Shown here piece by piece: positions 1 through 8,927 of a stretch of DNA of 64,000 bases (positions are counted from its first letter, which is position 1; the number at the start of each line of letters is the position of its first letter). The position numbers were made by a program, and so were the translations under genes. The notes below the pieces were generated by a model. That model had not been told where the DNA came from and made no database searches. It saw only the letters and a program-made list of their open reading frames with translations. Source of the stretch: Deinococcus psychrotolerans (GTDB lineage: Bacteria > Deinococcota > Deinococci > Deinococcales > Deinococcaceae); NCBI RefSeq assembly GCF_003860465.1, contig NZ_CP034184.1:372001-436000 (forward strand), in the 5' to 3' direction.

Positions 1-209
1 ACCAACGCTTTGAGCTTGCGGTTCTCCTCTTCGAGCTGCTTCAGACGGCGTAACTCACTCAGACCCAGACCGCTATACTTCTTTTTCCAGTTGAAGAACG
101 TCGATTCAGCGACGCCCATTTTCCGACAGACTTCACCGATAGTAACACCGGTTTCTACTTGTTTGAGCGCGAAGCTGATCTGTTCATCGGTGAACTTTTT
201 TCCCTTCAT
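1..209 (-). mobile_element. IS3-family orfA (HTH subunit), partial
   Basis: The minus strand from ATG at 209 reads MKGKKFTDEQISFALKQ and continues to the window edge, so the C-terminus and the orfB partner lie to the left. The residues match IS3-family OrfA of the IS407-like group: an N-terminal helix-turn-helix (GVTIGEVCRKMGVAESTFFNWKK) followed by the leucine-zipper segment LKQLEEENRKLKAL. It would bind the terminal repeats and supply the N-terminal part of the OrfAB transposase. It points away from the orfB piece at 285-810, which belongs to a different IS3 element. The family call is firm; whether the element is complete cannot be judged from this window. Confidence 0.8.
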
Positions 210-284
210 GCTGACCTCCGGGGACGTCGTCCCTCAGTGTGCCAGATACTCCATTCTCATATGGCTCGGTTTTCCGGGAGCACG

Positions 285-810
285 TCACCCCAATCTGCTC
301 CCACAAGTGATTCCAACCCAACCAGATCAGGTCTGGCAAGCTGATCTGACGTATGTGAGGGTGAAGCAGGGTTTCGTCTACTTGGCATGCGTGCTGGACA
401 GTTTCACGCGTGAGATCGTGGGCTGGTCAATGTCAAAGTTTATCGACGCCGACCTATCACTGGCCGCGCTGAATAACGCGCTTGCTGCTCGCAATCCAGC
501 ACCTGGACTCCTTCATCACTCTGATCAAGGTGTCCAATATGCCAGCCGGCTCTATATCGCCCGCCTGCGGGCGATGGGTATCACGCCAAGTATGTCCAGA
601 AGAGGCAATCCCTACGACAACGCTCGCATGGAAAGTTTCTACAAAACTCTCAAAACAGAGGAGGTTGATCTTCAAGATTATGCTGATCTGGACGATGCAC
701 AGCGCCATGTGAACCACTTCATCGGTAAGCTTTACAACCAAGAACGCCTGCATTCCAGTCTCGGCTACGTCCCACCTGCCGAGTTCGCCGCCCGCTATCA
801 TCCAGCCTAG
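285..810 (+). pseudogene. IS3-family orfB remnant (integrase core), 5'-truncated
   Basis: From about HPNLLPQ the plus frame is a clean IS3 OrfB integrase core (rve, DDE). The first Asp is in WQADLTYV, the second in HHSDQG, and the Glu is in ARMESFYKTLK, followed by the usual C-terminal HSSLGYVPP. All three catalytic residues are present, but the N-terminal region is missing. Upstream of 285 the same frame only reads through the antisense of the orfA at 1-209. The stop codon at 808-810 lies directly against the truncated regulator gene on the other strand, and no terminal repeat is recognisable after it. It is a remnant, so not expected to be active alone. Confidence 0.75.
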
Positions 811-2850
811 AAGTGACTTGCCTGCTGGTCCTGCGCTTTGGGTTCACTCCACTTCAAGGTCACCTGGGTGCTCTTGATAGGATTGCCGTCGGGGTACTCC
901 TGAAAGAACAGTTTATCGTAAATGAGCTGAGCATCCTGAATGTTCCCGTCCAGGAGTTCATCGTAGACAAAATAAGACAAGCTATCGCCTACTCCGAGCA
1001 TGTTTTTTTCAGCCAGGAACAGCTCAAAGGCCCGCTTTCCCGCCATGATCGCCAGCTCTTTTTGTCCCTGAGCGTGACGGAGACCGGCCAGGGGCAGGGA
1101 GAGCATCGAGGTACCGAGCGGATATCGACTTTCACACATCAGCAAAAATTCGTCCAGAATCGCGTCTGCTTCTGCCAGGCGGCCCAACGCGACGTAGTAA
1201 GGAGCGAGGTGGGCCACCATGGGAACAGAGCGGTTCAGGAAACCGTGGTGCCGCCCAGCAACATGCGTGCGTTCGTACTCTTCGAGGGCCTCGTCACTTC
1301 GGCCGAGCTGCTCCAGCAGATAGGCTTTGGTGGTCACGCAGGCCAGCAGGCCGCTGATGTCCCCCAGGCGCTGTGCACGGTCAACGGCTTCCTGAGCTAT
1401 GCCAAGCCCTTCCTCAAGGCGGGATGTGCTCGACAGCGCGCCGGCCTTGGTACGCAGAAGGCGAATGCAATCTGCTTCGTCCGTGGCGATTGCCAGTCCC
1501 GCATCAGCGTATGCTACCGATTCGAGTGGATTGCCAGCACGGAACGAACTGATCACCAATACGAAGTAGGACATGGCCGTGACCAGTTCGGGAGACGCGA
1601 TCAAGCGCAGCGCGAGTTCCCTGCCGGCTGAACCTTCGCCGGTTTCGATCAACGCGACGGCCATCAGCGCTTGAAGTTGAGGTGACAGGAGCGTCAACGT
1701 CACCGGCCCCAGCGTTTCCCGAACGAGTAGCCAATCGGAGTACTGAATCCACTGCGGCGTCAGCATCTCGGCCAGCCGGATCACGTCGGCCATCTCGCGT
1801 GCTTCCCAGAACCAATGCAGCGCTTGATACGGCAAGTCCTGCTGCTCTAAAGAGCGGGCAAAGCGCAGGTATACTCCCCGCGCCCGATGCGGATTCCTGT
1901 TGAGTTCGGCCCTGAGGAATGCCCGCACCACGTCGTGCGGCACAAAACGCTGATCTTCGAGAGGCGTAAGCGGCACGCCGGCCTGCTGGATCAGGGTGAA
2001 GCCGCTGACACCGGAAGTCAAGATCGGGAAGTCCTCCGGGGTCCAAGTGTCCTTTATGGCCAGCGTGAGCAGGGTCTCTTTCAGCGGTGCGGGCAGTGGG
2101 ATGAACAGCTGTTCGACCAGCAGACGGGCCGGGAGCGGCGCGTTTTGGCGTCGACCGTGGATGGCCAGCATGACCGCCGCAGGCCAGCCCTGGTACTGCG
2201 CTTGCAGCGCCTGGATCGCTTCGTTGGGCTCGCCCAGCTGGTCAGCGAGCTTGTGCGCTTCGGTTTCCGTGAACGGCAGGGTATTGACGGTGAAGATCAG
2301 CGCTTCTCCACGCGCCAGGAACGGCGCGGCGTTGAACGCGCCTTCGTCGTGCTGCGCCAAGAAGAAGCGGTGACCATCCCCCACGGCACTGAGTAAGGTG
2401 GTAAAAACCCGACCAGATTCCACGCTCAGGAATTCCCCGGCATCGAGAATGATGTTCAGGTCGTCCTCATGGTCGTTGAGGTCGGTTGTGATCGCACCAA
2501 GTAGGATGTCGCGGCTGTCTTGCTGCTCGTCGAGCTGCTCCCAAGCGGACTGCGGCACCCTATGGTGTTTGCAGACCTGCGCCAGGGAACGCAAAAACGA
2601 ACGCGGGTCTTTGTCATCCTCGCCCAGACGCAGCCAGAGGGTATTCTCCGGGTGGCGGCGGGCGTATTGCGCCAGGGTGGTGGTCTTGCCGTACCCGGAA
2701 GGGCCTGAAAAGACAATCACCCTGGCCAGGGTGTGCTGCTCGATGGCCTCAAGAAGCCGGGTTCGTTCGAGCTCCGTCGGAAAGGAGGTGGGCGGCGAGA
2801 AGCGAGTCTCAAGCCGCCCACGTCGTCGAGCGGGCCGCGAACCGTTCATC
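807..2850 (-). pseudogene. MalT-like STAND ATPase regulator, 3'-truncated
   Basis: A large minus-strand frame encodes a signal-transducing P-loop ATPase of the MalT/LuxR-associated type. It has Walker A (GPSGYGKTT) near residue 40, a Walker B-like strand (LNIILDAGEF) near residue 130, a winged-helix-type region, then TPR-like helical repeats (for example LLEQLGRSDEALEEYERTH). I place the start at ATG 2850 (MNGSRPARRRG), because the extra residues upstream look non-coding. The frame ends SHF followed by a stop at 807-809 that overlaps the stop of the IS3 remnant on the other strand. The C-terminal output domain (usually a DNA-binding HTH) is absent, so I infer truncation by the insertion. The lost partner piece is not in the window. 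Confidence 0.6.
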
Positions 2851-2935
2851 TCGCCATCATAAGCGAGGTCATCTTCCCTGATGCTGACAAAGCTGGGGTC
2901 TCCAAGGCTCACTGCTGGAAGAAGCGAATCAGACG

Positions 2936-3139
2936 TTGATTGCCGTGGATGCAGCGGTGAAAAGACCGTATGCAGCATTTGGGGCCGTCATTCTTTGTCC
3001 TGATGGGATACGTTTTGAAGCGAGTGGTTCGCTGCCACGGACGGCGTGGCAAGAGGTGACGGCGGCGCTCGTGGCGTTGCGGTATGAGCCGGTTCACTTT
3101 GGGAACGACGGACTACTCGTAGATGCTTGCTTGAAGTGA
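2936..3139 (+). CDS. RNase H-like fragment running into the tmRNA att site
   Basis: An open frame (stop-free from 2888; first likely start TTG 2936) reads IAVDAAVKRPYAAFGAVIL then PDG, EASGSL and TAWQEVTAALVAL. This layout resembles the first half of an RNase HI-like fold: an Asp in strand 1, a G-x-V strand, and a Glu in the helix that follows a T-x-x-x-E pattern. The frame ends inside the tmRNA-derived segment at 3112-3175, so the C-terminal half of the fold is missing. I infer that the gene was cut by site-specific recombination at this point. No RBS is obvious. It could also be a chance open frame; the homology claim rests on pattern only. Confidence 0.35.
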   Translation: MIAVDAAVKRPYAAFGAVILCPDGIRFEASGSLPRTAWQEVTAALVALRYEPVHFGNDGLLVDACLK

Positions 3140-3175
3140 CTCCGGACGCGGGTTCGACTCCCGCCGTCTCCACCA
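3112..3175 (+). ncRNA. ssrA: 3' end of tmRNA gene (ssrA fragment), probable att site
   Basis: The segment has the 3' end of a tmRNA: ACTACTCGTAGATGCTTG, then the T-arm GCGGGTTCGACTCCCGC, the acceptor strand CGTCTCC and an encoded ACCA. The upstream ~350 nt contain neither the complementary acceptor 5' strand nor the tag reading frame of a tmRNA, so only the 3' part is here. The 3' end of ssrA is a well-known integration target for tyrosine recombinases, which leave such a copy at the far end of the element. I therefore read it as an attachment site, with the intact gene expected to the left of the window. Confidence 0.7.
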
Positions 3176-3179
3176 TTCA

Positions 3180-3217
3180 GAGAGAAGCCCACCTGACGTT
3201 CGAGGTGGGCTTCTCTC
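3180..3217 (+). terminator. Hairpin terminator after the tmRNA 3' end
   Basis: A perfect 14-15 bp stem (AGAGAAGCCCACCT pairing with AGGTGGGCTTCTCT) with an 8-nt loop lies five bases after the ACCA end. There is no long T-run. Its place fits the terminator of ssrA that travelled with the 3' fragment. Confidence 0.75.
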
Positions 3218-3711
3218 AGCTCTAAGGACAGATTTCTTTCATGTTAAATGATTCAAAGTTAAGCGGTTTACAACTATTTACAACTGCCATTTACCTTAAG
3301 GTCACAGGTTACCAACTGCTTTTTCCGGTTCTGTCCGTGCGCCCGTTTCCCAGACCCGACCTCACCCGCTTGTCACACGCCCTCCCCAATGCCCTCTCCC
3401 AGCAAGTGACTTCACAACTCAACAATCAGAATCCGTATCACCGCACCAATGCACTCTGGAGGTCGGTCATGACTCAAATCCATCAAGTGTTCCGCAATGC
3501 CGTGAGCAATTCTCTCTACATCCCGACGCTCAATGCCCCTGGGGCCTTGATTCCTGGCCAGATGTGGAACTGCAAGTCTGCACCCGCCTCACAAGAAATC
3601 CACGACCCCTGACAGGCGAGCAATTTCACGCACCCGCGTGAGTTCTCGCCTCGTTGCATTCCACCTCAACACACCCATCCGTAATACCGACCACCCTCAA
3701 CCGGGCAGGAA
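3218..3711. other. Intergenic, no supported gene
   Basis: About 490 bp between the tmRNA terminator and the pilus locus. An open frame at 3241-3612 has no recognisable domain, no RBS and atypical composition, and I do not consider it coding. No repeats or RNA were recognised. Confidence 0.5.
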
Positions 3712-3724
3712 CCACCCTTGACCC
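3712..3724 (+). promoter_or_regulatory. Shared 13-nt motif CCACCCTTGACCC (copy 1)
   Basis: The same 13 bases occur at 3712-3724, 8861-8873 and 12159-12171, each in a gap upstream of a pilus gene. TTGACC inside it is a good -35 box. Here it lies 32 nt before the start codon of the first pilus-locus gene; a clear -10 box is not visible in this copy. Confidence 0.45.
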
Positions 3725-3755
3725 TGCTCACACTCAAGAGCGGAGGCACCACACC

Positions 3756-4580
3756 ATGAAACGACTGCTCTTGACCGCCCTGCTCCTCGCCCCCCTCACT
3801 GCTCAGGCTCGCAATGACCTGAGCACCACCCTCACCACCACCCAGGCCACCCGGCAAAACCTCACCCTCACTCTCGGCCCCGGTGCACTCGCCACCCTCA
3901 CCTTTCCCGAAGCCGTCACGGATGCCACCGTCACCCGCAGCGGCTTGATTGACACGAAGATCGTGGGCAACCGCATCCTGCTTGCTGGACTCGCCAGTAG
4001 CGGCAACACGCCGATTCAGATCACCACCGAAACGCAGGTCTACACCTGGCGCGTGCAGCTCAGCAGTGACGCGGCAGGCAGCATCGTCAGCGTCACGATC
4101 ACTGACCCTTCAAGCGCGCGCACTCCAGCTCAGAGTGCCCCTGCTTTTCCGAGCACTGCTGCTCCTCCACCCGTCAACCGGGGGGTGGTCACGCCGCAAA
4201 GTCAAGGCATCCTGCCTGACCAACCCCGCAGCGCCGTGCAAATCATGGACTCGCAAGGCGATGTCAGGAGCACGCCGATGCCCAGCAGTGCCAGTCCGGT
4301 GGACGTGCGGTTGAGTGCCAGCCGGGATGAGGACACGGTCGTTTTGCAATACCGCCTGCAAGCCAGCACAGCGGATGCGACGTTTGACGAGCGGCAATTA
4401 AGCGTGACGGGTGCAGTGGTAAGACCCACGCTGAGTACCTTCAAAGTGAACGCCGGGCAAGTCCGCTACGGCACCGTCACCATCGGCGCTTCGCCCAGTC
4501 TGGACAGCTTGCCGGTTCACTGGGTGTACCGCGTGGGGATGAACACCGTGATGGTGGATCAGCAGGTGGCGGTCCGCTGA
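3756..4580 (+). CDS. Secreted pilus-locus accessory protein
   Basis: The product has 274 residues with a signal peptide (MKRLLLTALLLAPLTAQA). Start ATG 3756 is chosen for its RBS GCGGAGG and because it exposes the signal; the frame is open 34 codons further upstream. The exported part starts with a beta-rich segment (LTFPEAVTDATVTRSG, then TKIVGNRILLAG and TPIQITTETQVYTWRVQL) that resembles the small N-terminal domains found in pilus or secretin accessory proteins. A Pro/Ser-rich linker and a second beta domain follow. No catalytic motif was seen. It is first in the pilus locus and probably acts at the cell envelope with the secretin. Its exact role is unknown to me. Confidence 0.65.
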   Translation: MKRLLLTALLLAPLTAQARNDLSTTLTTTQATRQNLTLTLGPGALATLTFPEAVTDATVTRSGLIDTKIVGNRILLAGLASSGNTPIQITTETQVYTWRVQLSSDAAGSIVSVTITDPSSARTPAQSAPAFPSTAAPPPVNRGVVTPQSQGILPDQPRSAVQIMDSQGDVRSTPMPSSASPVDVRLSASRDEDTVVLQYRLQASTADATFDERQLSVTGAVVRPTLSTFKVNAGQVRYGTVTIGASPSLDSLPVHWVYRVGMNTVMVDQQVAVR

Positions 4581-5044
4581 TGCCCAGTGCCCAAGTGCAT
4601 ACCAGCGTCAACCTGGCCGCTTTAGTGGTTGGGTTGGGCGTGGGGGCATTGCTGGGGTTGCTGCGGGCTGAAGCGTGGCAGCCGTTCAGCCTGGGCTGTG
4701 CGTTTAGCACGTTTCTGTTCTCGCCGGATCTGGATCTGGCAGCGTCGGTGCGGGTGGACTCCCGGAAGAACTGGGGTTGCTGGGGACGCTGTGGATGCCG
4801 TTTGGGAAGCTGGTGAAGCACCGTGGGGTGACGCATAGGTTTGTGCGTGGTTCGGTGGTGTTGCTTGGCGTACCTGAGTGTGAAGGTGCTGCTGGTGGGA
4901 GTGATGTCATGGCCGGTGGTGAGTGCGCTGTCTTGACGGATTCCTATGGTGCTGGTGGGGTGGGGGCTGTTGGGACTGGTGAGCGCGCATGCGATTCATT
5001 TGGTGCTGGATGGAGTTCGGCCTTGGGATTGGCGGCGCTGGTGA
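4580..5044 (+). pseudogene. DUF2227-type membrane/metal-binding protein, frameshifted
   Basis: It begins with ATG 4580 overlapping the preceding stop (TGATG) and reads MPSAQVHTSVNLAALVVG with FSPDLDLAASVR, typical of DUF2227 proteins. The family pattern continues in a second frame (LLGTLWMPFGKLVKHRGVTH), then in a third (LAYLSVKVLLVGVMSWP, an in-frame TGA, then SAHAIHLVLDGVRPWDW). Two frameshifts, near 4775 and 4850, and one stop are needed to join them. A one-base loss in GGGTT(T)GC would explain the first. Either a decayed gene or sequencing errors; three lesions favour decay. Confidence 0.7.
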
Positions 5045-5209
5045 GACCCCCAGGAATATATAGGTAATCAGAATGGATATATAACCTGAACACCCTCTCC
5101 CTCAACACCCACGCTCAGGCCTACGCAGACGCCAGAAAACCACCCCGAACCCTTAACGCACCCGCCTTCAACCCTTGTATATATCCCAACCCACGAGGAA
5201 CCCCAACCC
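5045..5209 (+). promoter_or_regulatory. AT-rich spots upstream of pilB
   Basis: The gap holds three short AT-rich words in an otherwise C-rich region: AATATATAGGT, GGATATATAACC and TTGTATATATCCC. Each contains a plausible -10 box (TATATA or TATAT). They mark the most likely promoter area for the ATPase genes, but no paired -35 box is convincing. Confidence 0.35.
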
Positions 5210-7591
5210 ATGACCCCACCCACTCCACAAGAACTCATCACCACCCTCAAAACCCACGCCCAACTCTCCTTCATGCAACACAACCGCCTACGCCTCAACG
5301 CCACCGAACAAAAACAACCCACCCACACCCAATACCACCTCATCCTCACCCGCGCCCGCACCCTCATGACCGAACACCACATCACCACCACCCTCAACCA
5401 CCTCGGCATCCACCGCGCCGACGTCGCCACCCAAATCCTCGACCCCAAAAACCAAATCAGCGAAGCAAAAGCCGGACCCCACATCGTCCGCGCCAGCAGC
5501 AATCCCTTCCAAGAAGAAAATCTCTACTACCTTCCCCCAGATGAACTCCTCCCCCCACCCACACTCACCCCCAGCCAAGAACCCGCCTGGCTCACCACAC
5601 ACTCCACTCAACCCACCCCCGACTATCAACCCCCACGCGATCTCGTCCAGCTCGCCCTCGATACCCCACCAGACCCCACTCCCCAAACCGAAACCGAAGC
5701 GCCACCCATCCCATTCACCGAACCCCTCACCGCGCCTGAATCCGCACCTGAACTCACCGCCAGCCCGCACACCATCACGCCACCCGAACTTCCCGTCAGC
5801 ACCCTAGAAATCACCACCCCACCCACCCCACCCACCCCACCACCCGCACAACCCAATCCCGATCCCACCCCAGCGCCACTCCCCACCGCCCCAAAACGCG
5901 ACACCCGACAAAAACGCAAATCCATCGGAGAAGCCTTAATGCACCTCGGTTACGGCGACGTCCAGACCCACGAACTCAGCGACTACAAGCTCGACGACAC
6001 CCTCCTCAAAACTGGGCGCATCAACGAATTTCAGGCTGCTCAAGCACAAGCCGATGCCAGAAACCTCCAGTACATCGACATCACCGACGACCCCCCACAC
6101 TCCGACGTCGCCCACCTCATCGACGAACACACCGCCAAAACCCACCGCGTCTACCCCCACCACCAAGAAAGTGACGGCACCCTCTACATCCTCACCGACA
6201 GCCCAGCCCGCGAAACCCTCATCAAAACCGCCGTCACCGAACGCACCAACCGCCACCCCATCACCCTCCACGTCGTCACCCCCACCGCCCTCGACCGTCT
6301 CATCCGAGACCACTACACCAACGCCACCGCCCTCAAAGACCTCCACACCGAATTCAGCCAACACACCACCCCCGAAATCGACCTCGAAGACACCGACAAC
6401 GCCGTCAAACGCTTCGTGCGCAACACCATCCTCACCGCCACCCTCAAAAACGCCAGCGACATCCACTTCGAACCCCAAGAAGACGGCCTGCGCGTCCGGT
6501 ACCGCATCGACAAACACCTAAGGCCCGCCACCGAGGCCCTCCCCAAAGCCAGTACCGACAACATCATCCGCGTCCTCAAGCTCATGGCCGGTATGGACCT
6601 CGGCAACAACCGCGAACCCCAGGACGCCCGCATCACCCTCAAAGTCGGCACCGCCCGCATCAACCTCCGCGTCTCCTGCCTCCCCCAGACCGAAGGTCAC
6701 GAAAAAATCGTCTGCCGCGTCCTCAGAGAAGCCAAAGACATCCCCGACATCGAGGGGCTCCACATGACCCCCCAGACCCTCACTCGCTTCTCCCACCTCA
6801 TCCACCTCGCTGACGGCATGGTCCTCGTCACCGGCCCCACCGGATCAGGCAAGAGCTTCAGTCTCTACAGCGCTCTCAAGCGCATCGCCACTCCAGAAAA
6901 AAACACCCAGACCATCGAAGACCCCGTCGAATACCAACTCCAGGGCCTCAATCAATCCCAGATCAACGCCGAGATCGGCTACACCTTCGCCAAAGCCCTC
7001 CGAAGCGCCATGCGCCAGGACCCCGACATCATCCTCCTCGGCGAAATTCGCGACGAAGAAACCGCCAGAGTCGCCATCGCTGCCGCCAACACCGGCCACC
7101 TCCTGCTCTCCACCCTCCACACCAACGACGCCGCCAGCGCCATTCAACGCCTCAGAAACATCGGCCTGGAGAACTACAACATCGCCCCCGCCCTCCGGGG
7201 CGTCCTCGCCCAGCGCCTCATCCGCAAACTCTGCCCCATCTGCTCAACCCCCACCACCCTCCCCCCACGCGCCGCAGACGCCCTCAAACACGCCCGCCTC
7301 AGCTTCACCGACGAAAGCCGCACCCCCAACCACAACGGCTGCAACGCCTGCGAACGCGGCCACAAAGGCCTCGTCCCCATTCACGAACTCCTCATCGTCG
7401 ACGAACACCTCCGCGACCTCATCACCACCCAGGCCACCACCGACACCCTCGCCAATGCCGCCCGCGCCACCGGCATGATCGACCTCCTCACCGACGGCTA
7501 CCTCAAAGCCTCGCAAGGCCTCATCACCGTCCAGGACCTCGAAGCCGCTGTCAACACCCAACTCAATCCCAAAGATGAGGCCACCCCATGA
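5210..7591 (+). CDS. pilB: Type IV pilus assembly ATPase, PilB/GspE type
   Basis: This is a 793-residue hexameric extension ATPase that powers pilin polymerisation at the inner membrane. The N-terminal ~230 residues are family-atypical and rich in Pro and Thr. A GspE/MshE N-terminal domain follows (SIGEALMHLGYG, about 236-370). The ATPase core has Walker A GPTGSGKS near 542, the Asp box EDPVEY, Walker B DPDIILLGEIRD near 604 and the His box GHLLLSTLHTN near 629. The C-terminal zinc site has both cysteine pairs (CPIC near 675, CNAC near 710). The next gene, pilT, overlaps by four bases. The coding strand is extremely rich in C, as in the neighbouring genes. Confidence 0.92.
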   Translation: MTPPTPQELITTLKTHAQLSFMQHNRLRLNATEQKQPTHTQYHLILTRARTLMTEHHITTTLNHLGIHRADVATQILDPKNQISEAKAGPHIVRASSNPFQEENLYYLPPDELLPPPTLTPSQEPAWLTTHSTQPTPDYQPPRDLVQLALDTPPDPTPQTETEAPPIPFTEPLTAPESAPELTASPHTITPPELPVSTLEITTPPTPPTPPPAQPNPDPTPAPLPTAPKRDTRQKRKSIGEALMHLGYGDVQTHELSDYKLDDTLLKTGRINEFQAAQAQADARNLQYIDITDDPPHSDVAHLIDEHTAKTHRVYPHHQESDGTLYILTDSPARETLIKTAVTERTNRHPITLHVVTPTALDRLIRDHYTNATALKDLHTEFSQHTTPEIDLEDTDNAVKRFVRNTILTATLKNASDIHFEPQEDGLRVRYRIDKHLRPATEALPKASTDNIIRVLKLMAGMDLGNNREPQDARITLKVGTARINLRVSCLPQTEGHEKIVCRVLREAKDIPDIEGLHMTPQTLTRFSHLIHLADGMVLVTGPTGSGKSFSLYSALKRIATPEKNTQTIEDPVEYQLQGLNQSQINAEIGYTFAKALRSAMRQDPDIILLGEIRDEETARVAIAAANTGHLLLSTLHTNDAASAIQRLRNIGLENYNIAPALRGVLAQRLIRKLCPICSTPTTLPPRAADALKHARLSFTDESRTPNHNGCNACERGHKGLVPIHELLIVDEHLRDLITTQATTDTLANAARATGMIDLLTDGYLKASQGLITVQDLEAAVNTQLNPKDEATP

Positions 7592-8763
7592 CCACCCACT
7601 CCACCCCCATCCCCTTCATCCCTACCATCGACGACTTGAACGCCATCCTCGAAGACGCCGTCACCCTCGGAGCCAGCGACATCGTCCTCAAAGCCCTCTC
7701 CAAACCCATCATGAAACTCCACGGCCACTGGCACCGCATCGACGACCTCCCACCCCTCACCATCAACGACGTTCAAGAAGTCCTCAAACTCATCATCGGC
7801 GACAACCGCTACGCCGCCTTCCAAAGCACCAAAGAAGCTGACTTCCAGCTCGGCACCCCCACCTGCCGCTTCCGCGTCAACGCCGCCCTCCAACGCGGCG
7901 GCCCCTTCCTCACCTTCCGCCCCATCCCCGCCTTACCCCCCAATCTCGACGATCTCCAACTCCTCGAAGAAGACCGCATCCTGGCCGTCCTCAAAAACCT
8001 CATCGCTCTCCCGCGCGGCCTGATCCTCGTCACTGGCCCCACCGGCAGCGGAAAATCCACCACCCTCGCCGCCATGATCAACCACCTCAACCACACCCAA
8101 AAACGCCACATCATCACCATCGAAGACCCCATCGAATTCCTCCACCCCGACATCAACTGCGTCATTGAACAGCGCGAAGTCGGCCAGGACACCCACGGCT
8201 TCTCCCAGGCCCTCAGAGGCGTCTTACGCCAAACACCAGACGTCATCCTCGTCGGCGAGATGCGCGACCCCGAAACCATCGAAGCGGCCATCACCGCCGC
8301 CGAAACCGGACACCTCGTCATCAGCACCGTCCACACCAACAGCGCCCCAGAGAGCATCAGCCGCATCCTCGACGTCATGCCCGGCGACCGGCAAAATCAG
8401 ATCAAGACCCAACTCGCCGCCACCCTCAAAGCTGTCATCACCCAGCAGCTCGTCCCTAAAGCCACCGGGGAGGGTCGCCAGATCGTGCTGGAAATCATGA
8501 TCGTCGATAAGGTCTTGGGCAGCCTCATCACCTCCGACAATAAAAACACCCTCGCGGCCTACTACGACCACATGCACTCCCACGCGGACGACGGCAACAC
8601 CATGATGGACCGCCATCTCGCCATCGCCGTCAAAATGGGCCGCGTCACCGCCGCCAGCGCAGAATCCCGTGTCGTTGAACGCAAACGCTACGACAGCTAC
8701 ATGTCCACTCTCAACATCCGCGAAACCCCCACCACCCGCGCCAACCCCTTCACCCGCCGCTAG
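7588..8763 (+). CDS. pilT: Pilus retraction ATPase PilT
   Basis: The 391-residue product has the PilT layout: an N-terminal PAS-like half, then Walker A GPTGSGKS near 150, Asp box EDPIEF, Walker B TPDVILVGEMRD near 215 and His box GHLVISTVHTNSA near 239. It drives pilin disassembly, and so retraction, twitching and DNA uptake. It starts with ATGA overlap to pilB, so the two are translated together. The C-terminal AIRNLIRE-like motif of classical PilT is replaced by VLGSLITSDN. Since that helix is important for retraction in studied PilTs, the change is worth testing. Its tight pairing with pilB supports the call. Confidence 0.9.
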   Translation: MTTHSTPIPFIPTIDDLNAILEDAVTLGASDIVLKALSKPIMKLHGHWHRIDDLPPLTINDVQEVLKLIIGDNRYAAFQSTKEADFQLGTPTCRFRVNAALQRGGPFLTFRPIPALPPNLDDLQLLEEDRILAVLKNLIALPRGLILVTGPTGSGKSTTLAAMINHLNHTQKRHIITIEDPIEFLHPDINCVIEQREVGQDTHGFSQALRGVLRQTPDVILVGEMRDPETIEAAITAAETGHLVISTVHTNSAPESISRILDVMPGDRQNQIKTQLAATLKAVITQQLVPKATGEGRQIVLEIMIVDKVLGSLITSDNKNTLAAYYDHMHSHADDGNTMMDRHLAIAVKMGRVTAASAESRVVERKRYDSYMSTLNIRETPTTRANPFTRR

Positions 8764-8860
8764 TCACCCCTCAATCCAACCACCCGCGCAGCCCGTCACA
8801 GGCCGACGCGTTCACTGCACCTATGGCCTTCCAAGCCCACAACTCACCGCGCGAAGCCGC

Positions 8861-8873
8861 CCACCCTTGACCC
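8861..8873 (+). promoter_or_regulatory. Shared 13-nt motif CCACCCTTGACCC (copy 2)
   Basis: Second copy of the motif, in the 164-bp gap between pilT and the PilM/N-like gene. TTGACC is a -35 candidate; GAATAC about 16 nt further on is a weak -10 candidate. It suggests that a new transcription unit starts here. Confidence 0.45.
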
Positions 8874-8927
8874 CCACACACTGGAATACACAGCCGCGCC
8901 CCATCGTGCAGCTTAGCGAGGTCAGTC

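Noticed and set aside
2750..3175. Complete tmRNA gene
   Set aside because: The 5' acceptor strand complementary to CGTCTCC and a tag frame are absent from the ~350 nt upstream, which code for other genes.
3241..3612. 123-codon plus-strand frame
   Set aside because: No domain, no Shine-Dalgarno, composition unlike coding DNA around it.
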